The notes under the pieces were generated by a model. That model had not been told where the DNA came from. It was given only the letters and a program-made list of their open reading frames with translations, and made no database searches. 64,000 bases of DNA, from contig CACKVQ010000005.1 in the NCBI GenBank assembly GCA_902603705.1, positions 1 through 64,000 on the forward strand, in the 5' to 3' direction. Source of the DNA: Puniceicoccaceae bacterium. GTDB lineage: Bacteria; Verrucomicrobiota; Verrucomicrobiia; Opitutales; Coraliomargaritaceae. A program made the translations under genes and the position numbers. Every line of letters begins with the position of its first letter. Position 1 is the first letter of the stretch. This document shows positions 19,159 to 28,252 of the stretch, one piece after another.

Positions 19159-22100
19159 TTACTCCACTCTTAGCCTGAGAAATCCACTAGCTCCTGAAGT
19201 TGTTAAGGACGCTTCTTTTATAGTCTTAGAACCTATTGTATCTGTAACAGTCGAAGTGACTGGCGACCAAGAATTGGTATTTAAAGAACCGGTCGTTTCA
19301 GGAACAATCGTGACGTCGTCTCGAACAGATACTTGCGGGTATAGTAGTCCAATTGATCCCGAAGTATGAAAAACCGAGACTTGGTTATTGTTCGCCTTAA
19401 GCGGATGTGTACCCATGGCATATTCCATTAGATTGATAATACCGTCTTGGTCAGGATCTTCGGTATCAGCGAATTCTGATGGATTACGTCCTGGGCTCTG
19501 GTGAAGCGATGCCCAATGCGACTTCGTCACCGGATAGCTTGCGGGGACATTATAAGGCGAGGTCTGCATGTCCTTCTTCCAGCCGTCGCCCACATAATCG
19601 CTACTATCAGAATCGTGCAGTAATCCCTGTAATTCCGAAATAAGTGCGGCATAAGTACTGGCTTGGGTATAAGCTAGATTCTCGGCCTCTAATGGATCAT
19701 TATGATAATCGTATAGCTCAACGAAGCTAGCTTGGCCAGCAACCACTCGGCTGGCATCTGGATCATATGTGTTAGTCCCAAATTTCCCGTAGTCCCCGTT
19801 GGTCTTCCACCACTCGGTATACCTGTAACGGTCTGTACGAATACTGTAGCCCATACCCTTACCCCCGCCAGCAGCAGACAAAGGTCTGTCTGAATCATAA
19901 CTAGATTTGTAAGAAATGTAGCGTTGATACTGACTAAATGCCACAGATTTCCACGGTTGTTCGGGGTCTTCTAAAAGCGGCACCAAAGAAGTTCCTTCCA
20001 ACACTTGGTATAACTCAGTATCATTTTCTGCTGTAATTCTAGTCGTTGTAGATGGAATAGGTAAGCTACAAAGATCGAGTAAAGTCGGGAAAATGTCCAC
20101 TAACTCAACAGGAGCGCTAGTCATCTTACCGCGAGAGCCAAGAGAACTCATACCTGGAGATCTAATAATAAAAGGTACCCTTGTTGAAATTTCATAATTA
20201 CTATGTTTTGCCCAGAATGCGCCGTGGTCTCCTAAGTGAAAGCCATGGTCGCCGAACAAAATAACTATAGTGTTATCCGCTATAGAGTCCGCGTCGGATC
20301 CATCACCATTAGGATCTTCTAAGGCGTCTAAGACCTTTCCGAGCTGAGCATCAATAAAGGAAACGCAGGCCATATAGCCATGAATTAAGTGCCTTGCTGA
20401 ATCCACTGATGGCATCCTATCGTTGAAGAAAATACTCAAGTCGGGCTCTGCGACTGTTGGTAAATAGGTTTCTCCGTCGCCATAAGAAGAAGGCTCTCCA
20501 CCATAAGGTGACGTAAATGAGTTAGTGCCCTCTGGCATATCCCTAACTCCCTGATAAAAACTCATATCAATAGCATCAGGGTCATAAAGATCCCAGTAGT
20601 CTTTCGGCGCGTTGAAGGGTAAGTGTGGCTTTTGGAATCCTAATCCCAAAAAGAATGGGGTTCCATCGATCGCGTATTCCGCTATTTTCTCAACCGCCAA
20701 TTCAGCAGCGCGACCATCCTTGTAATCGCTGTCTTCAATTTTTGTTACACCATCTCTCTTATACTCTCCAACGTCTGTTGCCGAGACGCTACTTGAGTTG
20801 GCCACAGCGGTTTTATCCCAGGTATTCCAAACACTATTATTATCGCCTCGTTCATAAAAATTAAACCGCCCAGTGCTTGGATTCTGCCAGCCTTCACTCC
20901 ATGAGTCGGCGCCTGCGCTGTGATCGTCGTCCTGTTTGCTACTGGTTTGACCGTGAAAAATCTTACCTACCCCGTAAGTCTTGTATCCACTCTGATTGAA
21001 TTGCTGAGGGAGTGTGACCACATTCGGCATAATATCCCTAAAATTGGTCTCAAGATTCCAATTTCTGGTTGTATCTGGGCGAAGACCCGTTAAAAAAGAT
21101 ACACGTGATGCAGTACAAATTGCCTGTTGACAATGCGCATTAAGAAAGGTCACCCCAGATGCAGCGAGGCGGTCAAAATTAGGGGTGCCTGACTCTCCAT
21201 TAATTGTAATCGGTCTGAGTGGATCGTCTTCCCCGTAGACATTAAGTAAGGGTCGTAAATCATCTACTGGGATAAATAGTACGTTATACTCGCCAATCGG
21301 GTGGTGCCTATCACGGGTCGTAATCGCCGCACTTGGAAGGATCGTTACTGACACAGTTTCATGCTCAATCCTCGAAGAATCAGACGGATCGCTCATTTCA
21401 ACAACTATTTCGTAATTGGCCTGGCTGGAATAGACTGGGGCATTTATGAAGGTCAATTCTCCGCTGCTTGAAATATCGAAGTCTGCAGCGTCCGCCCCAG
21501 ACAAACCATAATCTACCGCGCTAGCAGTAAAAGTACTCGGAGTGTAAGTTCCGACTGAAGTGCGCAGCTCAAGCAATTCAGTGTATGTTATTGGACTATA
21601 GGACCCAGTCACCTCTAAATCATCCATTCGGATTTGCTTACTATTACCTGCAGCTAGATCTGGAAGAGTCCAACGCAAGGTAATCAATCCAGCATTCTCA
21701 ATCGCCGGAAGTGAGCTGAGATCTGCCTGCCAAAAATTATTGTAGGAGGAGCTACCAGCGTTATTGCCTGTTTGAACAATGGCGTCTTCTAAGCCCAAAG
21801 AGATACCGGGTACTGCGGTAAAAACTCCCCCATCTAACCTGTATTCGAAAGCACTGAACCCGTCCACTTGTTGACCAGAAGTAGTCTGCGTGCCATTCAG
21901 ACGATACCTTAATTCTACGTTAAGATCCTCGATACCTGTAGTATCTAGCGTAATTTCAAAACTATTCCCTGTAGATGGATCATTGTTCTGCCCCGTGTTA
22001 CTAACATACCAACCGAATGCTCTTCCAGGTACCCACACAGACCCGTCAAACGCGGTCTGATTCGCCCCGTAGTTACCCATTCCTTGGTTAGTCTTTCTAG

Positions 22101-22305
22101 TACCAGCGTAACTAAAAGAAGGGGTTCCGCTGGGCCAAGTATTTACGCTGACAATTTCTGTAAATGTCGCATTAGTCGGACCTACGCCCCCATTTTCCAC
22201 CTGAAATGCCCAGTATGCCCCAACCTCTGTCCATTGTGCTGCATGAGCAACCAACGCTGTGGCGAAAAAGTAGACGATACAAAGAGTGCTAGGTAATCGT
22301 AGCAT
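19159..22305 (-). CDS. multidomain secreted sulfatase (iduronate-2-sulfatase-like) with N-terminal beta domains
   Basis: This 1048-residue protein has a signal peptide (about 1-22), an N-terminal beta-rich domain (about 25-230), and a cadherin-like domain (about 235-325, ending ETVSVTIL). The sulfatase domain (about 340-890) starts at NVLFIPVDDLRPLLNVYG and has Cys397 in AICTASRVSFLTG, then ILFGDHGFHLGDHGAFWAKHSNYE. Its pattern resembles iduronate-2-sulfatase-like S1 enzymes. The proline of the usual Cys-x-Pro-x-Arg motif is replaced by Ala. A C-terminal DQDGIINLMEYAMGTHP segment is a calcium-binding-like motif often found in secreted proteins of this phylum. Placing accessory domains before the catalytic domain is the reverse of its neighbour. 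It faces the GH52 gene across 290 bp. Confidence 0.88.
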   Translation of the reverse strand: MLRLPSTLCIVYFFATALVAHAAQWTEVGAYWAFQVENGGVGPTNATFTEIVSVNTWPSGTPSFSYAGTRKTNQGMGNYGANQTAFDGSVWVPGRAFGWYVSNTGQNNDPSTGNSFEITLDTTGIEDLNVELRYRLNGTQTTSGQQVDGFSAFEYRLDGGVFTAVPGISLGLEDAIVQTGNNAGSSSYNNFWQADLSSLPAIENAGLITLRWTLPDLAAGNSKQIRMDDLEVTGSYSPITYTELLELRTSVGTYTPSTFTASAVDYGLSGADAADFDISSSGELTFINAPVYSSQANYEIVVEMSDPSDSSRIEHETVSVTILPSAAITTRDRHHPIGEYNVLFIPVDDLRPLLNVYGEDDPLRPITINGESGTPNFDRLAASGVTFLNAHCQQAICTASRVSFLTGLRPDTTRNWNLETNFRDIMPNVVTLPQQFNQSGYKTYGVGKIFHGQTSSKQDDDHSAGADSWSEGWQNPSTGRFNFYERGDNNSVWNTWDKTAVANSSSVSATDVGEYKRDGVTKIEDSDYKDGRAAELAVEKIAEYAIDGTPFFLGLGFQKPHLPFNAPKDYWDLYDPDAIDMSFYQGVRDMPEGTNSFTSPYGGEPSSYGDGETYLPTVAEPDLSIFFNDRMPSVDSARHLIHGYMACVSFIDAQLGKVLDALEDPNGDGSDADSIADNTIVILFGDHGFHLGDHGAFWAKHSNYEISTRVPFIIRSPGMSSLGSRGKMTSAPVELVDIFPTLLDLCSLPIPSTTTRITAENDTELYQVLEGTSLVPLLEDPEQPWKSVAFSQYQRYISYKSSYDSDRPLSAAGGGKGMGYSIRTDRYRYTEWWKTNGDYGKFGTNTYDPDASRVVAGQASFVELYDYHNDPLEAENLAYTQASTYAALISELQGLLHDSDSSDYVGDGWKKDMQTSPYNVPASYPVTKSHWASLHQSPGRNPSEFADTEDPDQDGIINLMEYAMGTHPLKANNNQVSVFHTSGSIGLLYPQVSVRDDVTIVPETTGSLNTNSWSPVTSTVTDTIGSKTIKEASLTTSGASGFLRLRVE

Positions 22306-22595
22306 GTAGTAGGGGTTTGGGGTTTAGAGGAATATAATACTATAAGCCTTTAAACCTATAATGCAAAGTACTAAATTATCATACTACTAAGAACTAAACT
22401 ACTACTTTTAATGTGCCAATAATGTATGAAAGTGAAACTTTAAGGTAAAACATATCGGTTTTACTAAACAAATAAATTGCTGTAGATAAAATCGGGTAAG
22501 ACAAAGCAATAAGTTTCATATTCTTCACTTTATGCTTCATTTTGACCAGCTTTGCTTCACAACTGTATTTTGATAGTTTACATGCTATTTTTCTT

Positions 22596-24701
22596 ATGAC
22601 ATTGCCAACAAACTCCTTTCACGCTCAACATTCTCCAATGGGAGCTCACAGCTCTTTTACTGTCGGCATGCACGGCGCGCAGGGCGGTATGGCTCTCGAA
22701 AAAGGTGGGCCTGCCGAAAGTGCCGTTTTTGTCGGCTATCGCAGTGCCTCTGGGCAGATGGTAACCCTACCCTTTTATAAAGGTATCTCCAACGAAGCTG
22801 AGCGCTACAGCAAGCCAGAAGAAGCAGCCGACAAAGGACTAACCATTTTAAATGAAGATGAGATCGAGCGAAGCTATGGATGGGCAAGTGATAAATTTAA
22901 GGCTAAGGGTATTACCTTCAAAATTTCTACTCCGTTTTTCTCCATTCCAGACCCCGCAGTAGCAGATGATGAAACTCTAAAGTTTGCATCCCTGCCAGCG
23001 ACTTTTCTCGAACTAACAATTAAAAATATTAGCAGTGAAAACTGGGAGGGCTTTTTCGCGCTCGAAGGAGCAACCCCTTGGACGCCGCTCTCACAAAAAA
23101 GTGCTCATAAGGGCATGGTCAGTCGCGAGAAAATTGGCTTCGCCTGTGACACTCCTGGCGTGGAAGAATTTATTGAATTTGGAGTCGAACAAGCTCTAGA
23201 GCGAGAATTGCGCACCCCGAATTTCGCTCTTGGGCCTGTCGGAGGGATTTCGTTTTCAGTAGAGCCTAGTTCTTCGAAAACAATTCGTATTGCGCTCGGC
23301 TACTACATTCAAGGACAAGCGACTTTCAACCAGAGCGCATCGTACTGGTATACCCGTCACTTTAAAAATATCTACGAGGTCTTTAACTACGCACTGCAAA
23401 AGTCGGAGGAGTACGCCGCCATTGCTGGCGAGCGCGATGCTGAGCTAGAAGCTAGTGGCTTAAGCCAGTCGCAGCAATTTCTAATCTCACATGCGACTCG
23501 CAGTTACTATGGCTCCAGTGAGTGGTTAATAGACAAAGCAGGCCAAGCGCTCTGGGTCATTAATGAGGGCGAGTACCTCATGATGAATACACTAGATCTC
23601 ACTGTTGATATGATCTTTTTTGAGCTCCGGCAGAACCCTTGGACGGTGCGCAATGTCCTCGAGCAGTTTGTCACTCGCTACCGCTACGAAGATAAAGTTT
23701 TTGATCCTAAGGATCCAAGCGCACTACTCGAAGGCGGGGTTTCCTTCACTCACGACATGGGGATAGGTAATCACTTCAGCCCCGAAGGCTACTCTTGCTA
23801 CGAATGTATCGGAATCGATCGCAAGTGCTTCTCATACATGACCTGCGAGCAACTAACGAACTGGGTCTTGTGCGCCGGGCTCTACATTAAAGAGACCGGC
23901 GACACTGAGTTCCTTGTACAACAAAAAGAGCTACTCTTTCAGTGCCTGAATAGCCTACTCAATCGCGACCATCCCGATCCCAGTCAGAGAGACGGCTTGA
24001 TGAGCTTTGAAAGTTCGCGCACACAGGGCGGAGGCGAAATTACAACCTACGATTCTCTAGATCACTCGTTAGGCCAGGCTAGACGGAACGTTTACTTAGC
24101 AGGCAAATGTTGGGCTTCTTATCTCGCTCTTGAAATGATGCTCAAGCAATTGGGCGAACTCGGCCAAGCCACAATCGCTCATGAAGCTGCTGTGCGCTGC
24201 GCCTCCACTCTAGAGGGAGCCTTCGATCCGAAGCTTGGCTACATTCCTGCAGTCCTTGAGGGAGAAAACCGCAGCGCTATTATTCCTGCCGTAGAAGCGC
24301 TCATTTACCCATGGAAAATGGGTCTTAAAAGCGCAGTCTCGGAGAAGGGTCCTTTCGGCGGGTACATAAAAATGCTCAAAGCGCATACAAGATATGTCTT
24401 ACAGCCCGACGTGTGCCTGTACGAAAATGGCGGATGGAAACTCTCGAGCAGTGCAGACAACTCTTGGATGAGTAAAATATGCCTAAACCAGTATGTTGTT
24501 CGCAATATTCTGGGGATTGAATATGGGGGTGAAGCCCTCGCCGATGAGGCTCACGTCCTCTGGCAAGTAGATGGCTCCAAATTCTACGCCTGCTCCGACC
24601 AGTTTGCCTCTGGAAAACCAATCGGCAGTCTCTATTATCCCCGTATAGTAACTAATATTTTATGGTTAGATTCTGATGATTTGAAATATCACTCCCTTTA
24701 A
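22596..24701 (+). CDS. GH52 beta-xylosidase
   Basis: This 701-residue enzyme releases xylose from xylo-oligosaccharides. It is recognisable as GH52 along its length: PTNSFHAQHSPMGAHSSFT at the start, WVINEGEYLMMNTLDLTVD, SFTHDMG, RDHPDPSQRDGLM, EITTYDSLDHSLGQARRN and SLYYPRIVTNILW at the end. By alignment with the Geobacillus enzyme (nucleophile Glu335, acid/base Asp495), the catalytic pair is Glu326 and Asp486, with the same 160-residue spacing. The ATG at 22596 is preferred over the upstream TTG at 22542 because it gives the family's usual N-terminus and length (about 705). No signal peptide is present, so it is cytoplasmic. It heads the rightward operon, 61 bp before the sugar symporter. 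Confidence 0.95.
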   Translation: MTLPTNSFHAQHSPMGAHSSFTVGMHGAQGGMALEKGGPAESAVFVGYRSASGQMVTLPFYKGISNEAERYSKPEEAADKGLTILNEDEIERSYGWASDKFKAKGITFKISTPFFSIPDPAVADDETLKFASLPATFLELTIKNISSENWEGFFALEGATPWTPLSQKSAHKGMVSREKIGFACDTPGVEEFIEFGVEQALERELRTPNFALGPVGGISFSVEPSSSKTIRIALGYYIQGQATFNQSASYWYTRHFKNIYEVFNYALQKSEEYAAIAGERDAELEASGLSQSQQFLISHATRSYYGSSEWLIDKAGQALWVINEGEYLMMNTLDLTVDMIFFELRQNPWTVRNVLEQFVTRYRYEDKVFDPKDPSALLEGGVSFTHDMGIGNHFSPEGYSCYECIGIDRKCFSYMTCEQLTNWVLCAGLYIKETGDTEFLVQQKELLFQCLNSLLNRDHPDPSQRDGLMSFESSRTQGGGEITTYDSLDHSLGQARRNVYLAGKCWASYLALEMMLKQLGELGQATIAHEAAVRCASTLEGAFDPKLGYIPAVLEGENRSAIIPAVEALIYPWKMGLKSAVSEKGPFGGYIKMLKAHTRYVLQPDVCLYENGGWKLSSSADNSWMSKICLNQYVVRNILGIEYGGEALADEAHVLWQVDGSKFYACSDQFASGKPIGSLYYPRIVTNILWLDSDDLKYHSL

Positions 24702-24762
24702 TAGATAAAAGTGTCTTCGCACAACGCCTTCCTATTTTCTCACCCCTTATCCAATCTCATCT

Positions 24763-26175
24763 ATGTTACCTCCCCTTAAAAAACGCGATATTTTCAATTT
24801 CAGCCTCGGAGACCTAGGTATCAACCTAAATTTCCAATTACTAAGTTTCTGGCTTATGTATTTTTATACCGATGTCTTTGGTATCAATGTACTGCACGTT
24901 GGAGGGATTCTGCTAGTTTCAAGATTATGGGACGCCATCAACGACCCGATGATGGGCTTTATCGCAGATAGAACACGGAATAAAATTGGAACCTATAAAC
25001 CATTCATTTACTGGGGCGCGATTCCACTAAACCTCATCCTTATCGCGTGCTTTAGCATGCCGGAACTGAGCGATACCATGAAAGTAGTCTACTGTTACTT
25101 TGCCTATATTATGCATGGGATGATATTCACAGCTGTTGGAACCTCCTATAGCGCAATGGGCACTATAGTAACGCAAGACCAACAAGAACGCGCAAAGATT
25201 TCTACAATGAGAATGTTTTTTGCTGTGGTAGTTGTCATCACAATAGTTGGGTCTTACGTCAGACCATTTGTGATGGGAGAACCCATAATTTTGGAGTTTA
25301 TTGGGAAGGAATTACTCACATTGCAAGGCCCTAGCTTTAAAGATGAAGCGCAAGGCTGGTTCTACACTTCTGTAATATTTGGAATAATCTCCACGGTAAT
25401 TCTATTTTATACGGCTCTCACTACAAAAGAGAGGGTCAGAGAGCCAGTGAAAAAGTATGAACTAAAGGACTTAAAAAATATCATTTTTAAAAATGATGCA
25501 TTGATGATCTTATCTGTATCCATGTTTTTGAATACCGCGATTTGGGTGATTCAAAATGCAGTTTCTGGATACTATTTTAAATATGTAGTAGGAACGGAAT
25601 CTTTGCTGACTGTGTTTTTTCAGTGGATGTTACCCGCAAATATAATCGGCGTGGTCCTAACACCGATCTTGACTGCGAAGTTTGGGAAAAAGAACATATT
25701 TATTTTAGGGAGCCTAATAGTATTTTTTGTAAATTTTGTTAGGCATTTTATACCCATTCCAACAACTGAAGTTTATACGCTATTTATTGGACTCTCGATG
25801 GTCGGTTCTGCTTCGATGATGTTTTGCTCTATATGCCAATGGGGTATGGTTCCTGATACTATTGAATATGGCCACTGGAAAACTGGAATCAGAGCCGAAG
25901 GTCTTCCCCTAACATTTTTTACTTTTATGCAGAAATCTGCTATGGCTTTTGGTGCAGGAGTTGCATCTCTAGTTCTTTGGGCAACAGGATTTGTTGCAAA
26001 TACTGAATTATCAGGATCCGCATTGAGTGGCATTAAACTTCTCTACAATATATTCCCAGGCCTATTTTCACTCTCATGTTTAATTGCCTTACTCTACTAC
26101 AAGCTAGGCAAGGAAAAGTACGACCAAGTTTTAGCAGATTTAAACGTACGATCACAGAATGGTGGCGATTCCTAG
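24763..26175 (+). CDS. GPH-family sugar:cation symporter (XynP/MelB-like)
   Basis: This 470-residue inner-membrane transporter of the major facilitator superfamily has about 12 membrane helices. The GPH signature is clear: NFSLGDLGINLNFQLLSFWL at the start, the loop LVSRLWDAINDPMMGFIADRTRNKIGTYKPFI, and WGMVPDTIEYGHWKTGIRAEG later on. The Asp pair in the WDAINDP region corresponds to the cation-binding site of MelB. Family members with xylosidases, such as XynP/XylP, import xylosides and xylo-oligosaccharides. Its place between two cytoplasmic glycosidases suggests it brings in the oligosaccharides they cleave. Confidence 0.92.
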   Translation: MLPPLKKRDIFNFSLGDLGINLNFQLLSFWLMYFYTDVFGINVLHVGGILLVSRLWDAINDPMMGFIADRTRNKIGTYKPFIYWGAIPLNLILIACFSMPELSDTMKVVYCYFAYIMHGMIFTAVGTSYSAMGTIVTQDQQERAKISTMRMFFAVVVVITIVGSYVRPFVMGEPIILEFIGKELLTLQGPSFKDEAQGWFYTSVIFGIISTVILFYTALTTKERVREPVKKYELKDLKNIIFKNDALMILSVSMFLNTAIWVIQNAVSGYYFKYVVGTESLLTVFFQWMLPANIIGVVLTPILTAKFGKKNIFILGSLIVFFVNFVRHFIPIPTTEVYTLFIGLSMVGSASMMFCSICQWGMVPDTIEYGHWKTGIRAEGLPLTFFTFMQKSAMAFGAGVASLVLWATGFVANTELSGSALSGIKLLYNIFPGLFSLSCLIALLYYKLGKEKYDQVLADLNVRSQNGGDS

Positions 26176-26245
26176 CTTAAAGCATGCGCTTAAATATTCT
26201 TCAATCTTAGACTAAAGGTTCGCTAATTTTTAACTCCAATACACT

Positions 26246-28252
26246 ATGCGTTCTTCGCTCGTAGCTCCAGTAGGACAGCGCCAAGTACACTTAGATTTTC
26301 ATACTTCTGAACATCTCGAGAATATAGCATGCGCATTTAGCAAAAAAGATTTTCAAGCAGCCTTAAAGATGGGGCACATTGACTCCATCAATCTATTTGC
26401 AAAGTGTCACCACAGCTGGAGCTACTACCCAACAAAGATCGGACGCATGCATCCGAACCTAAACATCGACTTACTCGGAGCGCAATTAGAAGCCTGCTCC
26501 GAAATAGGGGTTAAGGCCCAGATATACTACACATTTGGCTGGTCCGCTAATGATGCGCAAGAGCACCCTGAATGGTGTGCAAGGGATCGGGATGGAAACT
26601 TTATAACTAACGGAAACTTACCCAAAGATGTCGCCCCAGCCGATCCACTGCCAGACTTCCATTGGAAATTCCTATGCCCAAACACAGGCTATCACCATCA
26701 TGTTTTAGCGCAAGTTACGGAATTGTGCGAACGCTACGAGCCTGATGGCTTTTGGTTCGATATCTATCAAGCCCATCGTCACTGCTTTAGCGAGGCTTGC
26801 TGTAAAGATATGGAAGAGGCCGGAATTGATCTCGAAGATGCTGCGGCTGTAGAAACATTTAATGCCAGTAAAATGAAAGCGCATTGCTTGGCTCTTCGGG
26901 AATTAATCGCAAGCTACCACCCAAATGCTTGTGTTTTTTTTAATGGAACGACCGCAATAGAAGGAGGCATTAATTTCCGCCAAAAAATGTACAAACACAA
27001 TACAGTACAAGACTTGGAAGATTTACCAACTGTTTGGGGCGGCTACGATAAATTGCCACTGCAATCTAAATATTTCCTCAAAGCTGGTTACAGTATTACT
27101 GCTATGAGTGGTAAATTCCATACGGCATGGGGCGAGTTTGGCGGCTTTAAGCACCCCGAAGCCTTACGCTATGAAGCCGCCTCTATGATCGCATGGGGAG
27201 CTGCTTGTAACTTTGGAGACCAATTACACCCGAGTGGGAAAATGGACCTGGCTACATATAAAAATATTGGGCACGCATATACTTACGCGAAGAAGATCGA
27301 AGCCTACGGTGTCGGCGGTATACCCACATCGAGACTTGGTTTCTGGCGTAGCTTTAGTGAATCTCACGACGAGGGCCTTGCTAAAATTTTACTCGAAAAA
27401 CAAATTAATTTCGACATCGCAAATTTTGCGAAGAATTTGAATGCTTTTGACGTTATTCTTATTCCAGGCTCTGCCTGCCTAGACGAAAAAACTGCTGCTT
27501 GTCTAGGCCGATTCACAGACGCTGGAGGGAAATTGATCGTAATAGGCGCTGGAGCAATGGATAGGAATGGAGAAACCCTTCTAATAGATATTGGAGCGAA
27601 GTATGTAGGAAAGGCAAATTATGACCGAGATTACCTCCTTGCTGGTCCAGAATTGCTGACAAATCTGATCGAGAGTCCATTCCTTAATTTCAAACCAGCT
27701 AGTAGATTCAAGCCAGATCTCGGGACCGAAATACTCGCTCACTTGCACGAGCCTTACTTTAGCCGGACGCTAGAGCATTATTGCTCTCATCAGAATACGC
27801 CCCATCGCTTGGAAACTTCTGAGTGCCCTGCTATAGTCCGCAAAGGTAATATCATTTTTATAGCGCCAGAATTAGACTGGATGTATCTTAAGCATGGAGC
27901 CCGTCTGCACCGAGACCTCTTTATCAATGTTTTGAAGTTGGTTCACAAGCACCCAATGATAGAAGCACAGCTGCCTAGCGCGGGGCGCCTTGCATTTATG
28001 CATCAACCCCGTGAGAATCGCTACGTCGCACACCTTCTTTACGCGCCGCCTATACAGCGTGGAAATTGTGAAATTATAGAAGACATGCCCCCCCTCTATG
28101 AGACTTCGCTACGATTCGATCTTCCCGAAACCATCCTCTACGCGACGCTTATCCCAGAACAACTGAATCTCACAATTACTCAGGAAGGCAGCAAATCATC
28201 CGTTACAATTCCTAAATTCTCTTGCCACTGCGCAGTAGCGCTTACCTACTAA
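26246..28252 (+). CDS. cytoplasmic GHL6-like glycoside hydrolase
   Basis: This 668-residue protein has a TIM-barrel domain of the GHL6/alpha-L-fucosidase-like group (about 1-330), with INLFAKCHHSWSYYPTKIG, QIYYTFGWSANDAQEHPEWCARD and YEPDGFWFDIYQ. A class-I-glutamine-amidotransferase-like domain follows, of the kind seen in beta-galactosidase trimerisation domains (about 350-460, with FDVILIPGSACLDEK). A C-terminal beta-domain completes it. No signal peptide is visible, which matches the GH52 neighbour and points to a cytoplasmic oligosaccharide hydrolase. The candidate nucleophile is the Asp in WFDIY. Its substrate is unknown; fucosidic, galactosidic and arabinosidic bonds are all possible. 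Its stop overlaps the next start by one base (TAATG). Confidence 0.75.
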   Translation: MRSSLVAPVGQRQVHLDFHTSEHLENIACAFSKKDFQAALKMGHIDSINLFAKCHHSWSYYPTKIGRMHPNLNIDLLGAQLEACSEIGVKAQIYYTFGWSANDAQEHPEWCARDRDGNFITNGNLPKDVAPADPLPDFHWKFLCPNTGYHHHVLAQVTELCERYEPDGFWFDIYQAHRHCFSEACCKDMEEAGIDLEDAAAVETFNASKMKAHCLALRELIASYHPNACVFFNGTTAIEGGINFRQKMYKHNTVQDLEDLPTVWGGYDKLPLQSKYFLKAGYSITAMSGKFHTAWGEFGGFKHPEALRYEAASMIAWGAACNFGDQLHPSGKMDLATYKNIGHAYTYAKKIEAYGVGGIPTSRLGFWRSFSESHDEGLAKILLEKQINFDIANFAKNLNAFDVILIPGSACLDEKTAACLGRFTDAGGKLIVIGAGAMDRNGETLLIDIGAKYVGKANYDRDYLLAGPELLTNLIESPFLNFKPASRFKPDLGTEILAHLHEPYFSRTLEHYCSHQNTPHRLETSECPAIVRKGNIIFIAPELDWMYLKHGARLHRDLFINVLKLVHKHPMIEAQLPSAGRLAFMHQPRENRYVAHLLYAPPIQRGNCEIIEDMPPLYETSLRFDLPETILYATLIPEQLNLTITQEGSKSSVTIPKFSCHCAVALTY

